This document shows positions 39,240 to 49,164 of a stretch of 64,000 bases of DNA, in pieces. The position numbers and the translations under genes were made by a program. Every line of letters begins with the position of its first letter. Positions within the stretch are counted from its first letter, which is position 1. Under the pieces are notes generated by a model. That model did no database searches. It worked only from the letters and a program-made list of their open reading frames with translations, and was not told where the DNA came from. Source of the DNA: Pseudovibrio denitrificans JCM 12308 (GTDB taxonomy: Bacteria > Pseudomonadota > Alphaproteobacteria > Rhizobiales > Stappiaceae); contig NZ_BAZK01000007.1 in the NCBI RefSeq assembly GCF_001310815.1, positions 62,001 through 126,000 of the forward strand. The letters run 5' to 3'.

Positions 39240-39593
39240 TTAGTTCTGCAGGATGTTGTTTTCTTCTTCCGTTTCCTGCTTCTCGTTGATGTTACCGTCC
39301 TTATTGATTTCCTTGATGCAGGCTTCTTGATCAGCGGCGGACATATCACCGAAACCGAAGTTGGGCGGATAACCGAGCGGATCAGCACCAGCGCCGCCGG
39401 ATTGGTATTTCTCAGCAATGCCGGGGCAATCGGAGACCGGGCTGATAATGTCGGGATATTCTGACTTCAGCGGGTTGGCATCCGCGTTTGCGGTTGGGTC
39501 CTCAGCGAAGTTATTAATCTGCGTAAAACCGGCGCTGGATGAAATCACAAGGAAACTCAGTGCAATAAGAGAGACTGTTGTTTTTGACTGCAT
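39240..39593 (-). CDS. Small secreted protein of unknown function
   Basis: From ATG 39593 (GGGAG eight bases upstream) this encodes 117 residues with a signal peptide ending SAGFTQ. The mature part is acidic, with Cys at two places (SDCPGIAEKY and QEACIKEI) that could bridge, and a Gly/Pro-rich middle. I recognise no domain. It lies tail-to-tail with the AraC-GyrI gene, 7 bases between stops. Confidence 0.65.
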   Translation of the reverse strand: MQSKTTVSLIALSFLVISSSAGFTQINNFAEDPTANADANPLKSEYPDIISPVSDCPGIAEKYQSGGAGADPLGYPPNFGFGDMSAADQEACIKEINKDGNINEKQETEEENNILQN

Positions 39594-39810
39594 GACAAAT
39601 ACTCCCACCAATCGGAGAAAATAAAGGCTGCAACCATTAAACAGGAGACCGGCAAAGACTATGTGAGTTCTTATGTTTTAATTGCGTTTAAATGGGTAAT
39701 ACATCGCTTTTTTGTTGCAGCCTCCTCGCTTTACAAGTCTTTAACCCATGCGTAAGCTTGGAGCTCGCTCTGGAGGGTTTAACCTCTCACCGCGATCTTG
39801 GGGGGACATC

Positions 39811-41064
39811 ATGTTAAAGAAGATTGGCTGGGGTGTTCTGGCTGTTGTTGTACTGCTTGCCGCTGGCGCATTTTACTTCCGACAGGACATTGCAGAGATC
39901 CGTGCCGTGATGGCCTATGCGGATGCATTTAAACCTGAGAACATCGATCAGAAGTTCCGCTCTCTTTACATTGAGTATCCGAGCATCTCCGTTGAAGCGC
40001 CGGAAGAGACCTATCAGCTGCCGCGGCAGTATCAGGCCTCTCCAATGCCAGCGACCTTTATGTACAAAGGCGAAGCGGCTTCAACAGCGGATTATATTCT
40101 GGATTCCCACACCACCGGCCTTGCTATCATGCACAATGGTAAGCTGATCCATGAGTACTATGATCGCGGCAACTCAGCTGAAACCCATGCGATCCAGATG
40201 TCTGTTTCCAAATCCATGGCCTCGATCCTTGTGGGTGTGGCGATGGATGAAGGTTATATCGACAGCGTTGAAGATCAGGTGGTCAAGTATGTGCCGGAGC
40301 TGAAGGGTACTGCCTATGATGGCGTGCGTCTGAAAGATGTGCTGGAGATGTCCTCCGGTGTGCGCTGGAATGAGAACTACGCTGATCTGAACTCTGATAT
40401 CGTGCAGTCCGTCGTTGCGATCCTGCTTGGCTCGCAAGATGAGTTCACCAAGGATGTTCCGCGAGAGCTGGAGCCGGGAACGTACAACCGCTATTCCTCC
40501 ATCGATACCCATGTGGTCGGCTGGGTGCTGCGCGGGGCGACGGGTAAGCCCTATCAGGAGTGGTTCAACGAAAAACTCTGGTCCAAAATTGGTGCCGAGT
40601 CCTCCGCTGAACTCATGGTGGATCAGGCAGGTCAACCGGTGGTCTTTGGCGGGGTGAACATTCGGCTGCGCGATATGCTGCGGGTTGGCATGGTGCTGGC
40701 AAGAGGCGGTACCAACCACAAGGGTGAGCGCATTGTTTCAGAAGAGTGGATCAAGACCTCTGTAACACCGGATGAGCCGCGTCTGATGCCGGGCTATGAT
40801 AATCCGCAGAGCCCTTCCCCGCTCGGCTACAAATACCAGTGGTGGCTGCCGCTCGAATCTGATCATGGTGACTTCACCGCCATCGGCATTCACGGCCAGT
40901 TCCTCTACATCAACCCTGCCCGAAACGTGGTGATCGCCAAAACCTCCACCTATCCGTCCTACCAGCGGGATAAGGAGATGGTGAAGATGAAATCAATCGC
41001 CCTGTTTCAATCCATCGCACGTCATCTGACGAAGCAGGAAACGGTTGAGTTGGAGAGCCAGTAA
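39811..41064 (+). CDS. Class C beta-lactamase-fold serine hydrolase, membrane anchored
   Basis: The 417-residue protein begins with one membrane helix (GVLAVVVLLAAGAFYF) and then a beta-lactamase/esterase fold. The SxxK motif is Ser131-Val-Ser-Lys134; a Tyr motif YNRYSS is near residue 230. Similar proteins hydrolyse esters, amides such as 6-aminohexanoate oligomers, or peptidoglycan peptides; true antibiotic hydrolysis is unlikely. ATG 39811 follows GGGGGA. The active site probably faces the periplasm. Confidence 0.82.
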   Translation: MLKKIGWGVLAVVVLLAAGAFYFRQDIAEIRAVMAYADAFKPENIDQKFRSLYIEYPSISVEAPEETYQLPRQYQASPMPATFMYKGEAASTADYILDSHTTGLAIMHNGKLIHEYYDRGNSAETHAIQMSVSKSMASILVGVAMDEGYIDSVEDQVVKYVPELKGTAYDGVRLKDVLEMSSGVRWNENYADLNSDIVQSVVAILLGSQDEFTKDVPRELEPGTYNRYSSIDTHVVGWVLRGATGKPYQEWFNEKLWSKIGAESSAELMVDQAGQPVVFGGVNIRLRDMLRVGMVLARGGTNHKGERIVSEEWIKTSVTPDEPRLMPGYDNPQSPSPLGYKYQWWLPLESDHGDFTAIGIHGQFLYINPARNVVIAKTSTYPSYQRDKEMVKMKSIALFQSIARHLTKQETVELESQ

Positions 41065-41073
41065 GCACCGGTC

Positions 41074-41952
41074 TCACGACAACACGTTCTTGATACTGTC
41101 AAACAGCCATGAAACGGCAGGGCCCATGCGAGAGTGTTTGAGCTTGATGCATTCTACTGGGGGGCTCCAGAGCTTGTGCTCAAACCGCAGGTTCAGCCGG
41201 GCCAATTGGCCGGAAGCAATGGCTGTGCTCACCAGATGTTCTGGCAGATACGCCCAGCCAACCCCTTGCATCACCAGTTCGCGAAGAGCGTGGAAGCTGG
41301 TTGCGTGCCAGACTTGAGTTGAAAGCTCCGGAAACTGAGCAAGCACGCTGCCTTGCGGACTACGCAGCAGAAGTTGGCGATGAGACAGCAGCTCATTTGC
41401 GCCAATCTCGGTCAACTTGGTGAGCGGATGGTTAGGCACGCAAACGGAGACAAACGGCAGATTACCGATGAAAACCTGCTCCACCCCTTTTTGCACGCTG
41501 CCGCCAGAGAACATCAGTCCGATATCCGCCTGATCTTGTGCCACTATGCCGGGGATGTCCGGACTGACACCAGAGAGCAGATCGATGCGTGTGGCGGGAA
41601 ACCTCTCTCCAAACTCGATCAGAAACTGACTGAGCGAGGGCAGCAGCAAAGCATCATCCAGCATGAGGCGAACATTGGTTTCATCGCCGGAAAAAATGCT
41701 GTCGGCTGCGGTGGTCATGTTGTCGACCTGCATCAGCACAGCGCGAGCGTAGGTTAGCATACGTTCGCCGTTTTCGGTGAGTTGGGGCTTGCGTGTGGTG
41801 CGATCGAAAAGCTCGAACCCCAGATCCACCTCCAGATTCACGATCCCCGTGCTTACGGCTGACTGGCCTTTGCCCAGTGTTCTCCCTGCCGCAGAAAAAC
41901 TACCGGATTCGGCGGCGGCGATGAACATTTTCAATTGCTCGATGCTTGGCAA
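41074..41952 (-). CDS. LysR-family regulator, divergent from azoreductase
   Basis: This 292-residue LysR protein starts MPSIEQLKMFIAAAESGSF, with the helix-turn-helix GKGQSAVSTGIVNLEVDLGFELF and a periplasmic-binding-protein-like effector domain. It is divergent from the azoR-like gene, 127 bases between starts, and presumably activates it when its ligand is present. Its own target is inferred from position. Confidence 0.88.
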   Translation of the reverse strand: MPSIEQLKMFIAAAESGSFSAAGRTLGKGQSAVSTGIVNLEVDLGFELFDRTTRKPQLTENGERMLTYARAVLMQVDNMTTAADSIFSGDETNVRLMLDDALLLPSLSQFLIEFGERFPATRIDLLSGVSPDIPGIVAQDQADIGLMFSGGSVQKGVEQVFIGNLPFVSVCVPNHPLTKLTEIGANELLSHRQLLLRSPQGSVLAQFPELSTQVWHATSFHALRELVMQGVGWAYLPEHLVSTAIASGQLARLNLRFEHKLWSPPVECIKLKHSRMGPAVSWLFDSIKNVLS

Positions 41953-42079
41953 GTTGCATCCAATCTATTGATAAAAGCGGTAGTAACTAACTTTGTATCA
42001 TCAGCAAATGAAATTAATCAATGGGCATGCCTCCATGAAGGGATGGAGCGCTCCTGATTTTTTGAAAGAGACTAAGCAC

Positions 42080-42678
42080 ATGAAAACTCTGTTGCAGATC
42101 AACACAAGTATGCTGGAAACAGACTCTCAATCCTCGCAGCTTTCCGACAAAATGGCAGAAAACTTGCTCTCCCGTTTTGCCGGCATGCGGCACATCAAAC
42201 GCGAGCTGAGCAAAGATCCGATCCCGCATCTGGAACACAGCCTTTTTCAATGCTTCTATGACCCAAACGCTGCTGTTACGCCCGCACAACAAGCGGCACT
42301 GGCGCTGTCTGATACGCTGGTTTCTGAGTTGAAAGAGGCAGATTTCATTGTGCTTGGCGCGCCAATGTACAATCTGATGATCCCGTCCACGCTCAAGTCA
42401 TGGATCGACTACGTGACCCGTGCAGGGCAGACCTTTCAGTTTACGGAAACCGGACCGGTTGGCCTGCTGGAAGGCAAAAAGTGTTATGTGGCGATTACGC
42501 AAGGAGGAAGCTTCCTTGGCACTGCCCATGATCTGGCAACGGCTTACCTCAAATCTGCCTTGGCCTGATGGGCATCACGGATATCGAGTTCATCTATGCG
42601 AAAGGGCTGGCTATGGGGCCACAAGCCGCTGAAGCGGGCCTGAGCAAAGCCAATCAGAAGATTGCTGAACTGGCCTAA
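42080..42678 (+). CDS. azoR: FMN-dependent NADH-azoreductase/quinone reductase, one frameshift
   Basis: Restored length is 199 residues, matching AzoR (about 200). The N-terminus KTLLQINTSML and the flavodoxin-like segments LGAPMYNLMIPSTLKSWID and TQGG are clear. The frame breaks near 42561: CCTGATGGG must gain one base (CCTGGATGGG is simplest) to continue as MGITDIEFIYAKGLAMGPQ, a standard AzoR ending. AzoR enzymes reduce quinones and azo compounds with NADH and protect against thiol stress. ATG 42080 lies behind GAAAGAG. It is divergent from the LysR gene. Confidence 0.87.
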
Positions 42679-42693
42679 CAAGTATCGTTATTG

Positions 42694-42730
42694 CAAAAAA
42701 AAAGCCGGCTCTGGAGGATGAGCCGGCTTT
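42694..42730 (-). terminator. Bidirectional terminator between azoR and the SDR gene
   Basis: AAAGCCGGCTC and GAGCCGGCTTT form an 11-base perfect stem with an 8-base loop between convergent genes. On the minus strand it is followed by nine U residues (strong terminator for the SDR gene); on the plus strand by UUUCU. Confidence 0.88.
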
Positions 42731-42754
42731 CTATTCAAACTGTCTAACTCAGCT

Positions 42755-43477
42755 TTATGCAGGCTGGCCAGTTGCTGCGAGTAGAACTTCGCGGATGTTG
42801 ACGTTCTGTGGCTGCTGATAAACGAACAGCACAGTGTCTGCCACGTTCTGTGGGTCCAGTACGCCGCCCATTTCTTTCTTCCACTGCTCATAACCATCAA
42901 TGATTTCCTGAGAAGTGGTGTGGGACAGCAGTTCAGTCTGCACAGCACCTGGAGCGATGGTCATGACACGCACATTGTCCGCGGCCACTTCTTCACGCAG
43001 GTTTTCGCTGATGGCGTGAACCGCGAACTTGGTGCCGCAGTATGCTGCGTGTGCCGGGAAGGTTTTACGGCCAGCGATGGAGCTGACGTTGATGATGGAA
43101 CCGCCCTTGCGTGCTTTCATGCCTGGCAGAACAGCGTGGATGCCGTTCAGAACGCCCTTCACGTTCAGGTCGATCATGCGATCCCATTCAGAAGGATCCT
43201 GCACAGACAGATCACCCAGCAGCATGCAGCCAGCGTTGTTGACGATAGCGTCTGCCGGACCAAACTTGTCTTCAGCTTCTTTAATAGCAGCGATCAGCTG
43301 ATCACGATCAGTGACGTCAACACCGCGGCACAGAGTGTTTGGAAGACCCAGAGCTTCCATCTGCTCAACGCGACGTGCCAGCAGAAGAAGTGGATGGCCA
43401 GCTGCGCTGAAAGACTTCGCAATCGCTGCACCAATGCCGGAACTTGCGCCAGTGATAATGATAAGTGGCTTTGTCAT
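42755..43477 (-). CDS. SDR-family NADP-dependent oxidoreductase, YdfG-like
   Basis: This 240-residue SDR has TGASSGIGAAIA, NNAGCMLLGDL, NVSSIAG and YCGTKFAV, the complete cofactor and catalytic set. The closest resemblance is YdfG/clavaldehyde-type dehydrogenases, which oxidise 3-hydroxy acids or reduce malonic semialdehyde and related carbonyls. ATG 43477 has GCAGGAA upstream. It is divergent from a LysR gene at 43599 that probably controls it. Confidence 0.87.
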   Translation of the reverse strand: MTKPLIIITGASSGIGAAIAKSFSAAGHPLLLLARRVEQMEALGLPNTLCRGVDVTDRDQLIAAIKEAEDKFGPADAIVNNAGCMLLGDLSVQDPSEWDRMIDLNVKGVLNGIHAVLPGMKARKGGSIINVSSIAGRKTFPAHAAYCGTKFAVHAISENLREEVAADNVRVMTIAPGAVQTELLSHTTSQEIIDGYEQWKKEMGGVLDPQNVADTVLFVYQQPQNVNIREVLLAATGQPA

Positions 43478-43598
43478 TTTGTTTTCCTGCCTAGTTAGCT
43501 TTTTCTTGAGCAAGATGGACTTGCGTTGTGTTGCGGCGATTGTACAAAAATGATCACGCTGATAAATGAGGGTAATTCAAAATGATTGTTAGGCTGAA

Positions 43599-44498
43599 AT
43601 GAACAATATCTATTGGAATGGTCTGCGCTCGTTTCTGGCCGTGGCGGAACATGGCAGTTTTACCTTAGCTTCTGATGAAACTGGTCTTTCAAAAGCGAGT
43701 TTAAGTCAGCAGGTCAGCCAGTTGGAGGAGCATCTGGACGTTCAGCTGCTTTACCGGACTACCCGCAAACTGCGCCTGACGGAGATCGGTGAGCGTTACT
43801 ATGAAATGTGCCGCGCAGGCGTGAAGCAGATTGAGGATGCCTCTGACCTAGCGTCCCAGGCGACGGACAGTCTGACTGGCCCTATCCGCATGAATGCCGT
43901 TGGCGGGTTGATTGGTGAGGAGCTCATCGCACCGCTGGTAATTGAGTACCAGCAAGCCAATCCAGGGATCGAGGTGAAGCTGGATTTCTCCAGCATCCGC
44001 GAGGATTTGTTGGAGACGGATTTTGACCTTGTGCTGCGCATGGGAGATCTGGAAGACAGCACGCTGATCGCCCGCAAACTGCACACCATCACCACTCGCT
44101 ATGTGGCCTCCCCTTCCTTTGTGGCGGCACACTCCAAAATCCGGCACCCGTCTGATCTGAAAGGCCTGCCGTTTATCTCCGGCAGTGTGCAGGAGTGGAT
44201 TTTCACGCGAGGCCAGGAACGCATCGTGGTGCAGGCGGAGAAAGGCTTTCAGATCTCCAATGGCCGCGTCATGTGTCAGGCTGCTGTGGCAGGCCTTGGT
44301 ATTGCGCGGCTTGCGGATGTTTACACCGATGCGCCGATCAAGCGCGGGGAACTGACGGAAATGCTTTCCGGTTGGAAGCAGACAACACCGCTGTGGCTGG
44401 TGAGCCCGCCAACGCGGCACCAGCTGCACCGGGTGCGGGAGCTGATGAATTATCTCAGCTCCAACTTCAAAGCCCGGTATGAGGCGGTGTTGGGTTAG
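43599..44498 (+). CDS. LysR-family regulator, divergent from the SDR gene
   Basis: This 299-residue protein has a LysR helix-turn-helix (SFTLASDETGLSKASLSQQV) and an effector domain typical of the CrgA/DhcR-like group that ends with HQLHRVRELMNYL. It is divergent from the SDR gene (121 bases between starts) and probably regulates it. The last 4 bases overlap the end of the lipoprotein gene on the other strand. Confidence 0.88.
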   Translation: MNNIYWNGLRSFLAVAEHGSFTLASDETGLSKASLSQQVSQLEEHLDVQLLYRTTRKLRLTEIGERYYEMCRAGVKQIEDASDLASQATDSLTGPIRMNAVGGLIGEELIAPLVIEYQQANPGIEVKLDFSSIREDLLETDFDLVLRMGDLEDSTLIARKLHTITTRYVASPSFVAAHSKIRHPSDLKGLPFISGSVQEWIFTRGQERIVVQAEKGFQISNGRVMCQAAVAGLGIARLADVYTDAPIKRGELTEMLSGWKQTTPLWLVSPPTRHQLHRVRELMNYLSSNFKARYEAVLG

Positions 44499-44926
44499 CG
44501 GCGATAGGTGCCGACGAAGCCATCCGGTATGATGGCACCGGCCGGACTGGAGTTGGGATCATTCACACCCACCGGAATGAACACGCGCTGGATGATGATT
44601 TTGTCGCCATCCGGTGGTGGTGGGCCGGGCAACACAGCACCGCGCGTCGTCTTGAAGCCTTTCAGCTCGCAAATGAGGTTTTTGTTTTCAAACCCGGCAG
44701 GCACCACCATTGGGCCGGGCGTATGCTTCACGAAAATGGATGACCTATAGCCCTGCAAATAGCAGAAGGCGCCATCTGGTGTGGTGTTGACGGTGATCAG
44801 CGTGGCCCCTTGCGGAATCTCCACGGTTGGAGAGTACGCCTGCGGGATGCGCTCTTCATCAGAAACGCAACTGGCCAGAACGGGAAGCGTGAAGGCGAGA
44901 ACGCACAGGGAGAGCTTGCTGGGCAA
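44495..44926 (-). CDS. Small lipoprotein with PEGA-like domain, paralogue of the 29 kb lipoprotein
   Basis: From TTG 44926 (behind GAGGA) this encodes 143 residues: a signal with lipobox LASC, then TLITVNTTPDGAFCYLQGY and LICELKGFKTTRGAV. The spacing of TxPxGAxCxLxG and the second Cys matches the lipoprotein at 29251-29637. An alternative start at 44989 would place a non-hydrophobic leader before the lipobox, so TTG is preferred. Function is unknown; a surface or envelope binding role is a guess. Confidence 0.7.
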   Translation of the reverse strand: MPSKLSLCVLAFTLPVLASCVSDEERIPQAYSPTVEIPQGATLITVNTTPDGAFCYLQGYRSSIFVKHTPGPMVVPAGFENKNLICELKGFKTTRGAVLPGPPPPDGDKIIIQRVFIPVGVNDPNSSPAGAIIPDGFVGTYRR

Positions 44927-45750
44927 ATCAGTGTCCTCATCAGATCGGTGTGATGACCCTAACGATCCGCAGTTTGCGAAGACATCCATCAGATTTGCTG
45001 AGGCTATTTTGCTGATAGCCTCAGGATTGGTGAGGCGTGATTGTGGTGGGCCAAGTTATCCCAAACGCGATCCACTGAAGATTTTGCAGTCAGACCTGCG
45101 GTTTCTTCCAAATATGCTTGATGGAATGAGGCTGCTTGAGAGGGCCTATGTGAGGCCGATGCTCTTGAGATGTGTTCAGCTTAAACTTTGCAAACAGTAG
45201 AAGCTGAGTACTGGTTACACGGAAGGATTTAGGCTTCCCCAAAGAACGCACGGCGTTCGAAATATCCGTTAGAGTGTTCAAAATGCACACGAACTTTGTG
45301 AGCTGACTGAGCAAATTCTGTATTTTTTATCAGATCACAGCACTGTATTCCGGCCCGCATCTGCTTGTTGTTCGGGCTGAGGTGTCTTCCTATTAAAAGA
45401 ATAGGCAGGGCTTTTACGGCAAAATCAGCAGTTTAGGTCTGAGTGTTCCGCTAGTCGGATTAAGTATATATTTTTTGATTATTGAAGTGTGCTCAGGAAT
45501 ACATATTGCTGATGTGTTGATCGTCAGGCCGTGAATTTCTTCATTTTCTCAGTTTAATTTTATTCTCGAATTGATCTTGGTTCACGCATTAATGATAGGA
45601 GTTGCGCATAAAACACTAAGGAAAATTCGACAGGTTTTGTACTCTTGCATCCATGAAATTACAAAGTATCTATGTCAGAGAGTAAGCCCTGCGGTTTGCT
45701 AGGATATTTTGAGCCCATATAACCGTTTTGCGCAGATTAACGGAACGAGA
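44927..45750. other. Long intergenic region upstream of gshA
   Basis: About 820 A/T-rich bases contain only short frames in which I see no coding signal. It must carry the gshA promoter; no motif stands out. Confidence 0.45.
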
Positions 45751-47355
45751 ATGACAAAATTAGGTGAAGCCACGCTGAAGCTGTTGGAAAATAGCGCTGT
45801 TCGCAAAGGTCTTGCTGAACTCCGCGTGGGGATCGAAAAAGAAGCTCTGCGTGTTGGCAGAGATGACTTTATGTCATTGCGTGACCACCCGGACGCTCTG
45901 GGCAAGACGCTAACGCACAAATTCATCACGACCGATTTCTCTGAAGCTCAGCTGGAGTTCATCACCCCTGCTGCGCACTCAGTTAAGGAAAGCCTTGAGT
46001 TCCTGAAAGAACTGCAGGCCTTTGCTGCGCGCAAGACGGAAGCAGGCGAGTACCTGTGGAACGCCTCCATGCCGCCGGAAATTACCAGCGACGAAACCAT
46101 TCGCATCGCTGAGTACGGCAGCTCCAACGCCGCGCAGATCAAGACGCTCTACCGCAAAGGATTGGCGCATCGCTATGGCAAGCGGATGCAGACGATCTCC
46201 GGTATTCACTACAACTTCTCCATCTCCGATGGTCTGTGGCATGCATTCCACGAGCAGTGTACCTCCGGCAGCAGCCTTCAGGACTTCCGCAGTGCAGGAT
46301 ATCTGGGTCTGATCCGTAACCTGCAGCGCCATGGCTGGCTGATGCTGTATCTGTTTGGCGCCTCCCCTGCGGTTGACAAGAGCTACCTGCCATCCGCTCA
46401 CCCAACCCTTTCCATGCTGGGTGACGACACCTATTTCGGTGAATACGCCACCTCGCTGCGCATGAGCGACCTGGGTTATACCAGTGTGGTGCAGAGTGAG
46501 CTGGACATTCACTACAACTCCCTTTGCGATTACATCGAAGGCCTGCGCGGCGCTTTGGCCACATCCGTGCGCCAGTACGAGCAGATCGGTGTTGCTGAAG
46601 AGGGCGACTACAAGCAGATCAACACACACCAGCTGCAGCTTGAAAACGAGCTGTACGGGTCTGCGCGTCCGAAGCGCAACACGGAAGAAGGCGAACGCCC
46701 GATTGCCGCGCTCTGCCGTCGTGGCGTTGAGTACATCGAGCTGCGGTCTCTCGACATTAACCCGTTGAACCCAATTGGTATTTGTGAGCAGCAGGCCCAC
46801 TTCCTCAATGCGTTCCTCACCCACATGACGCTGGCACCTTCCGCCTGTATCACCTCTGCTGAACAGCAGGCGCTTAACGATCAGCAGCGCATGGTGGCCT
46901 GGCAGGGTCGTCTGCCAAATCTGGTGCTGCCAGCTTATGGTGACGGTGGTCTGGAACTTCGCGCTGCGGGTCACAAGGTGCTCGACGAAATGCGCGTGAC
47001 TGCCGAGATTATGGACGATGTCTATGGCTGTACCGGCCACACAGATGCGGTCAACGCGCAGGCTGAGAAGCTGGATAATCCGGACATGACGCCATCTGCG
47101 CAGATCCTGAAAGGTGTGAAGCAGAAAGGCTCTTACACTGGTTTCATCGCGGAGCTGTCTCAGAACCAGACCGATCATCTGAAAGCCATGCCGCTGTCAT
47201 CAGAGCGCATGAAGTTCCAGGAAGCCATGGTCTCCCAGTCCCGCGCTGCTTATGAGCGGGTTGAGGGCCAACCCGGCGATCACAGCTTTGATCATTTCCT
47301 GGATTCTCAGAATAAAACCGACGTTCTGCCGCCAGAGTGCCTCGACGGTCAATAA
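45751..47355 (+). CDS. gshA: Glutamate-cysteine ligase, gammaproteobacterial type
   Basis: At 534 residues this closely follows E. coli GshA, not the plant-type enzyme usual in alphaproteobacteria. Seen are GIEKEALRV near the start, THKFITTDFSEAQLEFITP, YGSSNAAQIKTLYRKGL, QTISGIHYNFS and YIELRSLDINPLNPIG. It makes gamma-glutamylcysteine, the first step of glutathione synthesis. ATG 45751 follows ACGAGA. A GNAT gene starts 5 bases after its stop. No gshB is present in this window. A horizontally acquired copy on the replicon is likely. Confidence 0.93.
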   Translation: MTKLGEATLKLLENSAVRKGLAELRVGIEKEALRVGRDDFMSLRDHPDALGKTLTHKFITTDFSEAQLEFITPAAHSVKESLEFLKELQAFAARKTEAGEYLWNASMPPEITSDETIRIAEYGSSNAAQIKTLYRKGLAHRYGKRMQTISGIHYNFSISDGLWHAFHEQCTSGSSLQDFRSAGYLGLIRNLQRHGWLMLYLFGASPAVDKSYLPSAHPTLSMLGDDTYFGEYATSLRMSDLGYTSVVQSELDIHYNSLCDYIEGLRGALATSVRQYEQIGVAEEGDYKQINTHQLQLENELYGSARPKRNTEEGERPIAALCRRGVEYIELRSLDINPLNPIGICEQQAHFLNAFLTHMTLAPSACITSAEQQALNDQQRMVAWQGRLPNLVLPAYGDGGLELRAAGHKVLDEMRVTAEIMDDVYGCTGHTDAVNAQAEKLDNPDMTPSAQILKGVKQKGSYTGFIAELSQNQTDHLKAMPLSSERMKFQEAMVSQSRAAYERVEGQPGDHSFDHFLDSQNKTDVLPPECLDGQ

Positions 47356-47359
47356 ACGG

Positions 47360-47832
47360 GTGCCTGTGCTGCAGATTTCGCCCTACACCTCTGAAGAACA
47401 CAATGAGCTTGCCGCGCTTTATGCAGACGTGGCAAGCCGCACCTTTGCCTACGATCACACGCGCTTCATCCATGCAGATCAGTTTCAGAGCCTGATTGAG
47501 GGCGAAGATGTCTGGGTTTTAAGATCTGACGGTGAGATTGTTGGTTCATCGGCTATTTCACGCCGGAACACTTCCTGCATTCCCTTTACATCCGCTACAC
47601 CCACCACAAACGCGGCTTTGGTCGTCAGGCCCTGCAGTTTCTGCTGGAACACTACGGCTGCGCGCATGAGCTGAAGGTGGACCGGATCAATCAGTCCGCT
47701 TTGAAGTTTTATGAAGCGATGGGATATGCGGATGTGACTGCAGAGGCGGATGCACACCAAACCTGGCTGCGTTTGCGCTCACCTGTGAAGATTGCGCTGA
47801 AAACCGCTGCAGCTATTGCGGTGGGAGACTAA
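47360..47832 (+). CDS. GNAT-family acetyltransferase, one frameshift
   Basis: The restored protein has about 157 residues from GTG 47360. It has the GNAT acetyl-CoA site GFGRQALQFLLEH and the ending NQSALKFYEAMGYADV. The frame breaks near 47543: GTTGGTTC must read GTTGGGTTC. It lies 5 bases after gshA and probably shares its transcript, so a link with glutathione or amino-acid metabolism is possible but unproven. An exact start is uncertain; GTG 47366 is another choice. Confidence 0.8.
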
Positions 47833-47868
47833 GCCTCTCACCGGCAATAAATTTTGTAAATCAATGTG

Positions 47869-48576
47869 TTAAGATGGCATGCACAATGCTGGCAGGCGAT
47901 CAATATGTGCTTTGATCGTCTGTTCAGCCAGAGCGCCATCTCCGGTCCGCACAGCAGTGATCAGCTGAGTGTGATCGTCCTGCACGCCTTCAGAGATGAA
48001 ACCGGCACGGCGCATGGCTGCGCGGTAGCGAGTGCACTGGTCATGAAGCATGTGAAGGAAACGGCTTGCCCAACTGGAGCCTGCACCTTCTACCAGCGTC
48101 ATATGGAACACGCGGTTGGCTTCTTCCCACTCATTCCAGAAATCACGCCGCGACGCCTGCCACGTGCGTTCAATTTCCTGCAATGCATGGTAAGCGTCCA
48201 GCACGCGGTCGCGCCATTGTGCGTCGCCCTTTTCAACGGCGGTTCTCACCGTCGCGCTTTCCAAAAGGCGGCGCTGCTCAACAATATCCTGAAACTCTTT
48301 TTGAGAAAGTTCTGGAATATAAAATCCCTTGTGCGATTGAGTGGCAACAAGTCCCTGAGAAACCAGACGGGAAAGCGCTTCTCGTACAGGTGTTGGTCCA
48401 ACATCAAAAGTGCTGCACATCTCGCGAATGCGCAGCTTGCTGCCCGGCTCCAATTGGCCAGACAGGATTGCCGCCCGCAGGTGCGCGTAGGCCCTGTCTA
48501 TTAGAGAGGCGGATGACGGGACGTTTTGTGCAGTGACCGATGTTACGGCTCTTTCTAAGGTATCCTCTATTTTCAA
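47869..48576 (-). CDS. GntR-family regulator (FadR/FCD type)
   Basis: The 235-residue protein has a winged helix (AILSGQLEPGSKLRIREMC; GVGPTPVREALSRL-type region with DVGPTPVREAL) and a C-terminal FCD domain (QRRLLESATVRTAVE; FHMTLVEGAG; RDFWNEWEEANRVFH). FCD regulators sense carboxylates. It is convergent with gshA-GNAT and has no same-strand neighbour, so its targets are unknown. Confidence 0.9.
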   Translation of the reverse strand: MKIEDTLERAVTSVTAQNVPSSASLIDRAYAHLRAAILSGQLEPGSKLRIREMCSTFDVGPTPVREALSRLVSQGLVATQSHKGFYIPELSQKEFQDIVEQRRLLESATVRTAVEKGDAQWRDRVLDAYHALQEIERTWQASRRDFWNEWEEANRVFHMTLVEGAGSSWASRFLHMLHDQCTRYRAAMRRAGFISEGVQDDHTQLITAVRTGDGALAEQTIKAHIDRLPALCMPS

Positions 48577-49164
48577 AGTTATCTGCCTTACAATTATTAT
48601 CTATGCAATTTGGCGTTTCTCTTCTTAGCTATGGAAACTAGGTCTTCAGCTTTGTTATCCGGCCAAGTTAAATTGCAATATGATCTGGCCAGTTTGTTCC
48701 CTCAATTGTAAAACAATATCTGAACTATAAAAGCAATGAAATTGCGTAGGTCTGACATAACTTTCCAATAAAACGAGCTCGTTTGATGGAAAAAGATGCT
48801 AGATTATCGATTATTTTTGCAAAATTTTTCATGTGCTTTCTTATTCATGCAGCATATGAATCGGACTTACTTAGAGTTCGTTGCGATGAAGTAGAGTTTA
48901 TCCGCTATTTTAATAAAATATTCTCAACTATACTCTGCTGGTTTTCTTCCCGCCATATAAACGGGAGAAACTATTAGCCGCAACTCCGCTCAAATCTCAC
49001 AAATGCTTGCTCAATCCGCCCTGTAAAAGGTGATAGATTGCTCATTTTAGTGCCTCCGGACCGTGTTTCTGCTCTGATGTAAGTTGGCGGAGGCACCTAT
49101 CAAGTTCAAATCGTGGAATCGCATAGGAGATCAGCTTTTGCATGTATCTGTTTGAGAATTTTGC
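48577..49164. other. Intergenic region between GntR and GNAT genes
   Basis: About 590 A/T-rich bases. A short frame at 48783-48977 (64 residues) shows no family resemblance or ribosome site. I see nothing else. Confidence 0.45.

Noticed and set aside
39811..41064. Class C beta-lactamase giving drug resistance
   Set aside because: The SxxK motif is present but the overall sequence resembles esterase or aminohexanoate-dimer hydrolase relatives with an N-terminal membrane anchor.
48783..48977. 64-residue open frame between GntR and GNAT genes
   Set aside because: A/T-rich chance frame without ribosome site, domain or sensible composition.
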